Of a DNA stretch of 64,000 bases, positions 16,554 to 24,747 are shown piece after piece (the stretch's first letter is position 1; every line of letters starts with the position of its first letter). Made by a program: the position numbers and the translations under genes. The stretch lies in NCBI RefSeq assembly GCF_002150005.2, contig NZ_MSPP01000003.1, positions 310,001 through 374,000 on the forward strand, given 5' to 3'. A model generated the notes under the pieces. That model worked only from the letters and a program-made list of their open reading frames with translations. It made no database searches and was not told the DNA's origin. This DNA comes from Marivivens niveibacter (GTDB lineage: Bacteria > Pseudomonadota > Alphaproteobacteria > Rhodobacterales > Rhodobacteraceae).

Positions 16554-17362
16554 CGCATTTTGCTGCGTAGGATTTCCATCGCCTGTTGATGGATGTCGCG
16601 ATTCGCGGCTGCGATCACCCGCCCGCCGTTGTGCACAGGGTTTCCATCCCAATCGGTCACGATCCCGCCCGCTGCCTGAATCACTGCGATTGGCGCCTGA
16701 ATATCATAGGAATTTAGACCTGCCTCGATCACCAGATCGATCTGCCCAGCGGCAAGCAGGGCATAGGCATAACAGTCACAACCATAGCGAACCAGCTGTG
16801 CCTGATCTGCGACCGCATCGAATGCGGCGCGTTCCGCGTCGCTACCGACTTCGGGAAATGTTGTGAACAGGATGGACTGTGACAGCGGACGTGCCGCGCG
16901 GGTCCGGAGCGCGCCTGTGCCGTGCGGGCCCGTAACGGTCGCGTGGTTGGGGGCACCGATAAAACGTTCACCAATATAGGGTTGGTCGATGATGCCCACC
17001 ACGGGGCCGCTTTGGGGGCCTGCAGCGATCAATACGCCCCAAGTTGGGGTGCCAGACAGATAGCCCCGCGTGCCGTCGATGGGATCCAATACCCAAGTCA
17101 GACCAGAGGTGCCCTCTTTGGTTCCGTATTCTTCGCCGATGATTGCGTCATCTGGTCGTTCGGCTGCCAAAACGTCGCGCATGGCGCGTTCGGCGGCGCG
17201 GTCGCCTTCGGTCACGGGGTCAAAATCTGCGGGGCGTTTGTTGTCTGCCTCTAGGCCGGTACTGCGGAAATGTTCCAACGTCGCCGGCCGGGCCGCGTCG
17301 GCAAGCAAATGGGCGACCCGGATTAGATCGCCCATTGTTTCGGTATCGATTTTGTCGGTCAT
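16550..17362 (-). CDS. hisN: Inositol-monophosphatase-family phosphatase, HisN-like histidinol-phosphatase
   Basis: 270-residue Mg-dependent, lithium-sensitive-type phosphatase. Metal-binding motifs: GEE near residue 96, DPIDGTRGY near 113-121, and the C-terminal SYDIQAPIAVIQAAGG (the WD motif with Tyr for Trp). The Arg after DGT (DGTRGY) is characteristic of the HisN histidinol-phosphate phosphatase subgroup rather than SuhB or CysQ. That would fit the last phosphatase step of histidine synthesis, though other IMPase substrates cannot be excluded. Downstream of the XRE gene, same strand, 61-base gap. Confidence 0.85.
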   Translation of the reverse strand: MTDKIDTETMGDLIRVAHLLADAARPATLEHFRSTGLEADNKRPADFDPVTEGDRAAERAMRDVLAAERPDDAIIGEEYGTKEGTSGLTWVLDPIDGTRGYLSGTPTWGVLIAAGPQSGPVVGIIDQPYIGERFIGAPNHATVTGPHGTGALRTRAARPLSQSILFTTFPEVGSDAERAAFDAVADQAQLVRYGCDCYAYALLAAGQIDLVIEAGLNSYDIQAPIAVIQAAGGIVTDWDGNPVHNGGRVIAAANRDIHQQAMEILRSKMR

Positions 17363-17423
17363 GGTCGGCCCCTGAATTCGCTTCCGTTTTCGGTAGCGCG
17401 GGACCTGTCACATGGTCAAGCTG

Positions 17424-17792
17424 TTAGGCAGCAGAGTCCGACAGGACGCGTGCCAGATCAAACAGACGGCGACGCTGTGCCTCTGGGATCGCATAGTACG
17501 AACGCAAAAGTTCCAATGCCTCTTTGTCCGACAAGATGTCGTTCGGCATGTCGCCTTCGGTTTGGGCTGCTGCGTTTTCCAAACCTTCAAAGAAGAACGA
17601 AATATCCACGCCCAGCGCGTGCGCGATATCCCATAGACGCGACGCGGAAACGCGGTTCATGCCGGTTTCATATTTCTGGATTTGCTGGAATTTAATTCCA
17701 ACTTTTTCGGCTAGCTGCTGCTGTGTGGTGCCAATCATCCACCGACGGTGGCGGATGCGTTTACCTACATGCACATCAACTGGATGGCTCAT
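17424..17792 (-). CDS. XRE-family transcriptional regulator, PraR/PhrR-like
   Basis: 122 residues. The helix-turn-helix covers about 8-65 with VGKRIRHRRWM, QQQLAEKVGIKFQQIQKYE and NRVSASRLWDIAHALGV, then SFFFEGLE. This pattern matches the rhizobial PraR/PhrR group, known in Rhizobium and Sinorhizobium to affect quorum sensing and stress or biofilm genes; the role here is unproved. The C-terminus ends in AQRRRLFDLARVLS, also family-typical. The start is fixed by AAAGGA before the ATG; an in-frame start 23 codons upstream has no such support. Confidence 0.82.
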   Translation of the reverse strand: MSHPVDVHVGKRIRHRRWMIGTTQQQLAEKVGIKFQQIQKYETGMNRVSASRLWDIAHALGVDISFFFEGLENAAAQTEGDMPNDILSDKEALELLRSYYAIPEAQRRRLFDLARVLSDSAA

Positions 17793-18045
17793 GGACACAT
17801 ATTCCTTTCGGGTCACTGGTAACGTTTGACGATCACCGACCACCCCACAGGTCGTTATCACGTATTCGAGTTTTGTTTTTCGCGCCCTAATAGAACACGT
17901 AACGGTTGCGCATCAAACATGCCCTTTAGGACAGGTTGAGTTACATAAGGTCATTGATGTCGCAGTTTGAGACTGTTCTTTTGCAATCCGTATTGGGCTC
18001 TGCCATCCTTTTGGCGACAGACAGATCGTAACACAGGCCCGTATT

Positions 18046-19002
18046 ATGAAATCCTATCGTGTTTCGGCGTTCGATACCGCGCCGTCGCTGGAAAATATTG
18101 CCGTCCCTTCACCCCAAAAAGGCGAAGTATTGCTGGAAATTCATGCGTGCGGCCTAAATTTCGCTGATTTGTTGATGACAAAAGGCACGTACCAGGACAC
18201 GCCAGAGCCTCCCTTTACGCTGGGCCTAGAAGTGTGCGGAACGATCCGCGAATTGGGGTCCGAAGTGACCGGATTCGAGGTCGGCGACCGCGTTGCTGTC
18301 TATGGCGGGCAGGGCGGAATGGCCGAATTTGGCGTCTTTCCTGCGGAACGTTGCGTCACGGTTCCAGACGCTATGTCCAGTGCCGAAGCGGCGGGTTTCA
18401 TGGTGGCCTACGGGTCGTCTCACCTTGCCCTCACGCGGCGGGCGCGGTTGCAAGCAGGGGAAACACTGGTTGTGATGGGGGCGGCTGGCGGCGTCGGCCT
18501 GACCGCCGTTGAAATCGGCAAACAGCTGGGCGCGACGGTGATCGCAGTGGCCCGTGGTGCGGATAAATTGGAAATCGCGCGTCAGGCTGGCGCGGATCAT
18601 CTGATCGATGTCTCTGCGGATCTGGCCGCCGAACTAAAAGCATTGGGCGGGATCGATGTGGCCTATGACGCGGTGGGCGGGGATATGTTCAAGGCTGCTA
18701 TGAAAGCTGCCAAACGCGAAGCGCGGCTTATGCCGATTGGTTTTGCCAGCGGCGATGTTCCACAGATTCCATCAAATCATCTGCTGGTCAAAAACATCGA
18801 TGTGATCGGTTTTTATTGGGGCGGATATTTGAAATTCAATCCAAAAGCCCTGACCGAGAGCATGGCAGAGCTATTTGACTGGTACACCAAAGGCCGCATC
18901 AAACCCCACGTCAGCCACACGTTTCCATTGGATCAAGCCGCTGACGCGCTGGATATTTTGGCCAAACGTAAATCTACGGGCAAGGTTGTGGTTACGCCCT
19001 AG
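18046..19002 (+). CDS. NADPH:quinone oxidoreductase family protein (zinc-free MDR)
   Basis: 318-residue medium-chain dehydrogenase/reductase without the structural or catalytic zinc ligands, as in QOR/zeta-crystallin. The groES-like half has HACGLNFADLLMTKG and LGLEVCGTI; the Rossmann half has VVMGAAGGVGLTAVEIGKQLGATVIAV near 145-170. It would use NADPH to reduce quinones or enones. It overlaps the convergent LysR gene by 11 bases. A second quinone oxidoreductase of a different subgroup is at 35943. Confidence 0.88.
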   Translation: MKSYRVSAFDTAPSLENIAVPSPQKGEVLLEIHACGLNFADLLMTKGTYQDTPEPPFTLGLEVCGTIRELGSEVTGFEVGDRVAVYGGQGGMAEFGVFPAERCVTVPDAMSSAEAAGFMVAYGSSHLALTRRARLQAGETLVVMGAAGGVGLTAVEIGKQLGATVIAVARGADKLEIARQAGADHLIDVSADLAAELKALGGIDVAYDAVGGDMFKAAMKAAKREARLMPIGFASGDVPQIPSNHLLVKNIDVIGFYWGGYLKFNPKALTESMAELFDWYTKGRIKPHVSHTFPLDQAADALDILAKRKSTGKVVVTP

Positions 19003-19849
19003 CGCGATAGGCCTCGCGCAGCATATCCGCCAGATGCTGCCCCACTGGATCGTTCCTGTTGGGGGACAGATACAGGTTGATATAGGTGCTGGGCAAATCA
19101 GGTAAGGTGCCACCGTGGTCGATCTGTTCCAGTTCTGCTGGGGCTGTGCCTTCTAGCATCGTGTGGACGGCCAAATCTGCTGCGATTGTTGCTTCGGCGG
19201 ATCGCGTAGAGTCCGTATCCAGCGCCATTTCCCATGCAATGCCGGCGTCCTCAAGCGTGCGTTGGCAGACATTTCGGAAAATGCAGTGCGCTTCGTGGCC
19301 TAGGCGCAATGGGCGATTACGGAATGCGTTGCCGTTAGGCGCGCCGATCCAAACAAGAGGAACATCCGCCAGCGTTTCGGCATCAACAGGTTGTTCGTAT
19401 TCAGTGGTCAGCAGGACATCGATTTCCTGATTGGTAAACTGCTTTTTCATTTGCCGTGTGTACGACGAAATCAGGCGCACCTGAACGCGCGGAAAATCCA
19501 GCGAAAATTGCCGCAAAACGGGCGGCAAGACCGGATAGATGATGTCATGAGGTACGCCCAAAGTAATTTCGCCTTCGAACGCGTTCGAGGTCAGACGCCC
19601 CAAGGCTTCGTCGTTGATGTCCAGCAAACGGCGTGCATAGCCCAATAACTGTTCACCTGCGGCGGTTGCTTTGATTTGGCGGCCTGACCGGTCCAGCAAG
19701 ATCAGCCCCAGATTTTCCTCTAGCCGCTTTAGCTGCATCGAGACCGCTGATTGGGTCAGGTTCAGCCGTGTCGCAGCACGAGTCACCCCGCCTAAATCCA
19801 GAACGGTTACCAGTGCGCGTAGGGCGGTCATGTCTAGGTTTCGGGCCAT
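18992..19849 (-). CDS. LysR family transcriptional regulator
   Basis: 285 residues. The winged helix-turn-helix is MTALRALVTVLDLGGVTRAATRLNLTQSAVSMQLKRLEENLG (about 7-48), followed by a substrate-binding effector domain. The start MARNLDMTALR at 19849 is preferred to one ten codons upstream on LysR length conventions. It is divergent from the DUF1127 gene and convergent with the quinone oxidoreductase. A T-N11-A site lies in the divergent region. Confidence 0.92.
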   Translation of the reverse strand: MARNLDMTALRALVTVLDLGGVTRAATRLNLTQSAVSMQLKRLEENLGLILLDRSGRQIKATAAGEQLLGYARRLLDINDEALGRLTSNAFEGEITLGVPHDIIYPVLPPVLRQFSLDFPRVQVRLISSYTRQMKKQFTNQEIDVLLTTEYEQPVDAETLADVPLVWIGAPNGNAFRNRPLRLGHEAHCIFRNVCQRTLEDAGIAWEMALDTDSTRSAEATIAADLAVHTMLEGTAPAELEQIDHGGTLPDLPSTYINLYLSPNRNDPVGQHLADMLREAYRARA

Positions 19850-19915
19850 TATCAAGATCTGTGATGTTAGGGATGACAATCATTCGTTTCCATAATGCAC
19901 GTTCTACGGGTTACA

Positions 19916-19928
19916 TCAAGAATATTGA
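19916..19928. promoter_or_regulatory. Candidate LysR-type T-N11-A box
   Basis: TCAAGAATATTGA has the T-N11-A pattern with TCAA/TTGA arms. It lies between the divergent LysR gene (67 bases from its start) and the DUF1127 gene (37 bases from its start). Confidence 0.4.
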
Positions 19929-19964
19929 ACGAATACAGCAATTCATCACGAAAGGAAATGACCG

Positions 19965-20189
19965 ATGGCTTTTGTTCAGTCTTCTTCCCTGCGCGGCGTT
20001 TCTGGTCGCCGCTTATCGTTTGCAAAACGTCTGCGCATGATGCTGGCATTACGCAAAAGCCGCACGGATTTGGCCGCGCTGACCGATGATCAACTGGCCG
20101 ATATCGGTGTTTCGCGCGAACAGGCAACAGTCGAAAGCCAACGCGCCCCATGGGATGGGCACGAATATTGGGTCAAACGTACGTTTTGA
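19965..20189 (+). CDS. DUF1127 family small protein (YjiS-like)
   Basis: 74 residues ending in the DUF1127 domain: RKSRTDLAALTDDQLADIGVSREQA, preceded by a basic helix (SGRRLSFAKRLRMMLALRK). DUF1127 proteins are small, Arg/Leu-rich, stress-linked and in Rhodobacter some bind RNA (CcaF1). AAAGGA lies 9 bases before the ATG. Divergence from a LysR gene suggests control by it. Confidence 0.82.
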   Translation: MAFVQSSSLRGVSGRRLSFAKRLRMMLALRKSRTDLAALTDDQLADIGVSREQATVESQRAPWDGHEYWVKRTF

Positions 20190-20285
20190 CCCTTTGTAAG
20201 CCCTTGAAAACCTGACCCACATTCCCGATATTTACACCAAAGCCCCTATTGTGGGGTCAAAACACAGCGTTTTTGGAGGTTTTCA

Positions 20286-21020
20286 ATGGCTGACTTTCGC
20301 ACGATGCATGCCGCAACAGGCGCACGCACCGCTGCTATCGACGAGGGCCTTCGCGCCCACATGAACAAAGTTTACGCGACTATGTCGGTCGGCACATTGC
20401 TGACATTCATCGTTGCGTGGGCATTTGGTTCGAGCGCGGAACTGTTTTCGATCCTGCGTAACCCGCAAGGTGGCATGACCATTCTGGGTTGGATCGTCAT
20501 GTTCGCACCGCTGATCATGGTGTTTGCATTCGGCGCCGCGATTAATCGTCTGTCGGCTGCTGGCGCCCAATTGTTCTTCTACGCATTCGCGTCCGTTATG
20601 GGTCTGTCGATGTCGTGGATTTTCGTCGCGTTCACTGGCACCTCGATCGCTCAGGTGTTCTTGGTCACGTCGATCGCATTCGCGGGTCTGTCGCTGGTTG
20701 GTTACACCACCAAAAAAGACCTGTCCGCGATGGGTTCGTTCCTGATCATGGGTGTGATTGGTTTGCTGGTCGCGTCGGTTATCAACATCTTCCTGCAGTC
20801 TCCTGCAATCGCCTATGCAGTTTCGATCCTGGGTGTTCTAATCTTTGCTGGTCTAACCGCTTATGACACGCAGAAAATCAAGAACGACTATATCCAGCAC
20901 GCATATGCGATGGATCAGGAATGGTTGGCGAAATCGGCAATCATGGGTGCATTGAACCTGTATCTGGATTTCATCAACATGTTCATGTTCCTGCTGCAAT
21001 TGCTGGGCAACCGCGAATAA
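20286..21020 (+). CDS. Bax inhibitor-1/YccA family membrane protein
   Basis: 244 residues with about seven transmembrane helices. The BI-1 pattern is visible: N-terminal HMNKVYATMSVGTLLTF, central SMSWIFVAFTGTSIAQVF, and C-terminal GLTAYDTQKIKNDY, which carries the conserved Asp of the pH-dependent calcium leak channel. Bacterial BI-1 (YetJ) conducts calcium in a pH-dependent way; YccA modulates FtsH. The present role is not known. Strong GGAGG lies before the ATG and a terminator after the stop. Confidence 0.92.
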   Translation: MADFRTMHAATGARTAAIDEGLRAHMNKVYATMSVGTLLTFIVAWAFGSSAELFSILRNPQGGMTILGWIVMFAPLIMVFAFGAAINRLSAAGAQLFFYAFASVMGLSMSWIFVAFTGTSIAQVFLVTSIAFAGLSLVGYTTKKDLSAMGSFLIMGVIGLLVASVINIFLQSPAIAYAVSILGVLIFAGLTAYDTQKIKNDYIQHAYAMDQEWLAKSAIMGALNLYLDFINMFMFLLQLLGNRE

Positions 21021-21046
21021 CGCGTTTTAAAACTGCTAATTGTTTA

Positions 21047-21070
21047 GGCCGTCCGCAGGGGCGGCCTTTT
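21047..21070 (+). terminator. Intrinsic terminator after BI-1 gene
   Basis: 8-bp stem GGCCGTCC/GGGCGGCC with one wobble, GCAG loop, then TTTT. Confidence 0.8.
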
Positions 21071-21171
21071 CGTTTGTATAGGTTGCCCGCGCGAAGGGGT
21101 AGGTTTGCTCGACAGTCGGCGGCTCTGGTCGTCCAATAACATGTGAGAAGTATCAGACAGGTTTGAGTCAC

Positions 21172-21483
21172 ATGTTCTATCGAATCTACACAGTCAAACT
21201 CGGAAGTCTGGCGAATGCGAAATTGGCCGCGGCATTCTTTACCGAGACTTTTGAAAAAGACGCACACATGCTGCCGGTGGCGTCGATCGAGATCTTTTTT
21301 GATTCCGAAGGCAGTTTGCTGATCCACGTTGGCGCAACCTCGATGGCGGCGCTAAAGCGGTTCAACAAATACGGCGATGCGGTGCTAGAAGAATTGCGCG
21401 AAAGTTTTGTGTGCAAGACAGACAAATTCACAACTGTATCGGTTTTCCGTTTCGATCAGGCCAAGGCGAAAGTCGCGGTTTAA
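21172..21483 (+). CDS. Hypothetical protein, 103 residues
   Basis: Family not recognised. Soluble alpha/beta-looking protein without signal peptide or membrane helix; contains IEIFFDSEGSLLIHVGATSMAALKRFNKYGD. Codon use and amino-acid content look like the neighbours and the frame is clean, so it is probably expressed. The ATG at 21172 is the likeliest start; a TTG 9 bases upstream is in frame. The ribosome site is weak. It stands alone between a terminator and the deaminase gene. Confidence 0.6.
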   Translation: MFYRIYTVKLGSLANAKLAAAFFTETFEKDAHMLPVASIEIFFDSEGSLLIHVGATSMAALKRFNKYGDAVLEELRESFVCKTDKFTTVSVFRFDQAKAKVAV

Positions 21484-21540
21484 CGGTTGCAGTAGTTTAG
21501 TGCGCTAGTACTTTGGCCCTATTCAATAGGGGGCGTAGCA

Positions 21541-22869
21541 GTGCGTATTTTAATCAAAGGCGCGACCGTCTTGACGATGGACGACCAACTGCGGGAATGC
21601 GTTGGTGATGTTCTAATTTCCGATGGGGTGATCCGCGCCGTCGGAGAGGTCGACGCGGCAGACGTGGATCGGACAATACTGGCTGCGGGCTGTGTCGTGA
21701 CCCCGGGGCTGGTGAATACGCATCATCATTTGTACCAAACACTCACGCGGGCTGTGCCCGGTGGGCAGGATGCTCTGCTATTTGGGTGGCTCAAAACCCT
21801 CTATCCGATTTGGTCGCGGTTTGGGCCAGAAGAATTTTATACATCCGCCGCGGTGGGGTTGGCCGAACTTGCGCTTTCGGGGTGCACGTTGACCTCTGAT
21901 CATCTGTACCTTTTCCCCAATGGGGGGCGATTGGACGACACGATTGCGGCGGCGACAGATATTGGTCTGCGCTTTCATCCGACGCGCGGCGCCATGAGTA
22001 TCGGCGAATCTGATGGCGGTTTGCCCCCTGACAGTTTGGTCGAAAACGAAGCTGATATTCTGAATGATTGCATTCGTGTCATCGATACCTTTCATGACGA
22101 CAGCGAAGGCGCGATGGTTCGCGTGGGCGTGGCCCCCTGTTCCCCATTTTCCGTTTCCCGCGACCTGATGCGCGATGCCGCCATTTTGGCACGTGACAAA
22201 GGCGTGATGCTGCATACGCATTTGGCCGAAAACGACGAAGACATCGCCTATAGTTTGGCCAATTTTGGCTGTCGTCCTGGCCAATATGCCGAAGAATTGG
22301 GTTGGACGGGATCCGATGTGTGGCACGCCCACTGCGTCAAATTGGACGCTGAGGAAATTTCGCTGTTCGCGCGGACGAAAACGGGTGTTGCGCATTGCCC
22401 GTGTTCGAATTGCCGATTGGGGTCTGGCATCGCACCACTGCGGTCGATGCGAGACGCGGGTGTGCCTGTTGGGCTGGGCGTTGATGGATCGGCCAGCAAT
22501 GACGCGGGCAATTTGGTAATCGAGGCGCGACAGGCTATGCTGTTGCAACGCGTTGCCAATGGTGCCGACGCCATGAGTGCCCGCGAGGCTTTGTATATCG
22601 CAACCCGTGGCGGGGCCGAGGTGTTGGGCAGACATGATTGCGGGCAGATCGCAGTAGGCAAACGGGCTGATATCGCCATCTGGGATGTTTCTGGTATCGA
22701 ATCCGCTGGCAGTTGGGATCCAGCAGCGATTTTGTTGGCGGGCCCGACAACCGTTCGCGATTTGTTGGTCGAAGGCCGGGTTGTCGTCAATAACGGACAA
22801 TTGGCAACGATGGATCTACAGGCGCTAGTGCGTCGTCAAAATGAGTTAGCAAAAGGGTTGATGGTATGA
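21541..22869 (+). CDS. 8-oxoguanine deaminase-like amidohydrolase
   Basis: 442 residues, GTG start, of the COG0402 cytosine-deaminase/TRZ-ATZ group. The metal site is shown by PGLVNTHHHLYQTLTRAVPG (H61 and H63), HTHLAEN, DVWHAHCVKL and GLGVDGSASND. This combination, with PGGQ and FGWLKTLYPIW, resembles 8-oxoguanine deaminases; the alternative is another N-heterocycle aminohydrolase of the hydroxyatrazine type. It overlaps the CAP lipoprotein gene by four bases (ATGA). A guanine deaminase gene lies 0.4 kb downstream on the opposite strand. Confidence 0.82.
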   Translation: MRILIKGATVLTMDDQLRECVGDVLISDGVIRAVGEVDAADVDRTILAAGCVVTPGLVNTHHHLYQTLTRAVPGGQDALLFGWLKTLYPIWSRFGPEEFYTSAAVGLAELALSGCTLTSDHLYLFPNGGRLDDTIAAATDIGLRFHPTRGAMSIGESDGGLPPDSLVENEADILNDCIRVIDTFHDDSEGAMVRVGVAPCSPFSVSRDLMRDAAILARDKGVMLHTHLAENDEDIAYSLANFGCRPGQYAEELGWTGSDVWHAHCVKLDAEEISLFARTKTGVAHCPCSNCRLGSGIAPLRSMRDAGVPVGLGVDGSASNDAGNLVIEARQAMLLQRVANGADAMSAREALYIATRGGAEVLGRHDCGQIAVGKRADIAIWDVSGIESAGSWDPAAILLAGPTTVRDLLVEGRVVVNNGQLATMDLQALVRRQNELAKGLMV

Positions 22870-23360
22870 TGGTTCGTTCGGTTTGTGCAGCAGTGGCGTT
22901 GGGGTTGATGGCAGGCTGCGTCATCGTACCCATTCCAATTCCGGTTGGATCGTCGATCCCTGATCCATCGTCCGTTACGATAACGCCTGCAACGACGGGT
23001 TTTGGCGCTATGATGGTATCTCAGCGCGCGGCGGTCGGCGTTGGGCCTGTCGAAGAAAACGCACAGTTGACCGCAGCGGCGAATGCCTATGCGCGGCGTT
23101 TGGATACCGAAGGTTTCTTTGATCACGTGGCGCCCGATGGGTCAAAGCCATCTGACCGCGCATTGGCCGCAGGGTATTGCGACCAATACGTTGGTGAAAA
23201 CCTTGCTTACGGGCAAACCTCGGAAATTCAGGTGATGCAGGACTGGATGGCCTCGGCGGGGCACCGCGAAAATATCCTGAACCCGAATTTCGTTCGGTAT
23301 GGTTTGGGCCGCTATGGTGACAAATGGGTGCTGATGCTGGGGGATGCGTGTACGTTTTGA
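22866..23360 (+). CDS. CAP/SCP-domain lipoprotein
   Basis: 164 residues. Lipobox LMAGC sits at about 14-18, so the mature protein should be lipid-anchored. The CAP (SCP/PR-1) domain includes NAYARRLDTEGFFDHVAPDGS, GENLAYG and WMASAGHRENILNPNFVRYGLG, with the two His of the family site. Bacterial CAP proteins are mostly uncharacterised, with roles proposed in envelope stress or sterol/lipid binding. Its reading frame is coupled to the deaminase. The 3' end overlaps the convergent guanine deaminase gene by 49 bases. Confidence 0.88.
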   Translation: MMVRSVCAAVALGLMAGCVIVPIPIPVGSSIPDPSSVTITPATTGFGAMMVSQRAAVGVGPVEENAQLTAAANAYARRLDTEGFFDHVAPDGSKPSDRALAAGYCDQYVGENLAYGQTSEIQVMQDWMASAGHRENILNPNFVRYGLGRYGDKWVLMLGDACTF

Positions 23361-24634
23361 CCCGCGATCCATGTGGCGGTGATCGCACGGTCATCGCCCA
23401 TCATGATCGTTGGGAACAGTGCATCCCATAGGGTTTCAGCCCGATCCGCACGTTGCGCAATCGCCTTTGTCGATTTCAGATTGATCACCGTAATGTCGGC
23501 CATGGATCCCGCGGCCAGTCGGCCTATTTCGCCAGTTTTGTGCAGCGCGGCTGCGGACCCTTCGGTGGCGAGCCACAACAATTGTGATGGATGCACGGCC
23601 TCGCCACGTAATTGGGCGATTTCATAAGTAGCGCCCATTGTACGCAACATCGAAAAATTCGACCCGCCGCCGGTGTCTGTGGCTAGACCGATCCGCATTT
23701 GCGTTTTGGACAACCCCATCAGGTCAAACAATCCAGATCCGATGAATGTATTTGATGTTGGGCAGTGGACTACAGACGCGCCAATTTCGGACAGACGCGC
23801 AATTTCGCGTTCGGTCAAATGGATCGCGTGGCCGTATAGGCCCATTTCGCCCAGCAAACCGAATTGTTCATAGGTATCCAAATAGTCCCGAGCCTTTGGG
23901 AATAGGGATTTGACCCATTCAATTTCGGGCAACTGTTCGCTGAGGTGTGTTTGCATCATCACGTCGGGACGTTCGGCCCATAGATCGCCCAAGACCTTTA
24001 GCTGTTCGGGCGTTGAGGTTGGGGAAAACCGCGGTGTGATCGCATATGTTGCGCGGCCTCGACCGTGCCATTTGTCCAGCAATGCTTTGCTGTCGTCATA
24101 TGCGGATTGGACTGTGTCGCGCAGTGTGTCGGGTGCGTTGCGGTCCATGCAAGTTTTCCCTGCAACAACAGCCATGTTTCGTGCCTCTGCCGCAGTGAAA
24201 AACGCATCGACCGATTCAGGATGGATTGTGCAGAAACTGGTTAATGTCGTGGTTCCGTGGGCGACCGCCAAATCGATTGTTCGATTGGCGATGTCTGCGG
24301 CATAATCGGGGTCATAAAAGCGGGATTCTTCGGGGAACGTGTACGTATTCAGCCAATCAATCAGCTGTTTGCCCCATGATGCGATGATGCCGGTTTGCGG
24401 GTAATGCATGTGGGCGTCCACAAATCCCGCAGTGATCAATGCATCGCCATAATCTGTGACTTTGGCATCTGGGTTGGCGGTGCGGATAACGTCAGCTGCG
24501 CCCACATCGGTAATGCGTTCACCTTCGATCAACACAGCCCCGTGGGTGTGGTGTTCAAAGGCATTGTTCCAATCTGTTTCAAATGGATTTGCTGTAAAAG
24601 CCAGTGTTTGGCCTGTCAGAATATGTTTGTTCAT
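23312..24634 (-). CDS. guaD: Guanine deaminase
   Basis: 440-residue amidohydrolase converting guanine to xanthine. Metal ligands are H75 and H77 (FVDAHMHYPQTG) with QTHLSEQ, YGHAIHL and GLATDTGGG. The PQTG after HMH and the FPEE motif (YTFPEESRF) identify guanine deaminase. The start MNKHILTGQ at 24634 is chosen; the open frame upstream does not resemble the family. The C-terminal 16 codons run antisense to the end of the CAP gene. Confidence 0.92.
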   Translation of the reverse strand: MNKHILTGQTLAFTANPFETDWNNAFEHHTHGAVLIEGERITDVGAADVIRTANPDAKVTDYGDALITAGFVDAHMHYPQTGIIASWGKQLIDWLNTYTFPEESRFYDPDYAADIANRTIDLAVAHGTTTLTSFCTIHPESVDAFFTAAEARNMAVVAGKTCMDRNAPDTLRDTVQSAYDDSKALLDKWHGRGRATYAITPRFSPTSTPEQLKVLGDLWAERPDVMMQTHLSEQLPEIEWVKSLFPKARDYLDTYEQFGLLGEMGLYGHAIHLTEREIARLSEIGASVVHCPTSNTFIGSGLFDLMGLSKTQMRIGLATDTGGGSNFSMLRTMGATYEIAQLRGEAVHPSQLLWLATEGSAAALHKTGEIGRLAAGSMADITVINLKSTKAIAQRADRAETLWDALFPTIMMGDDRAITATWIAGQNVHASPSISTHLSP

Positions 24635-24747
24635 ACGCCTGACATTAGGGGGCGTAAAACTGGTCGTAAATCGATGATTTTGGTCCAGCTGCCATTGTCG
24701 CGCGACGTTATCTTTGTATGTTGAGCGCAAAGATCTAAGGGGGTGCT

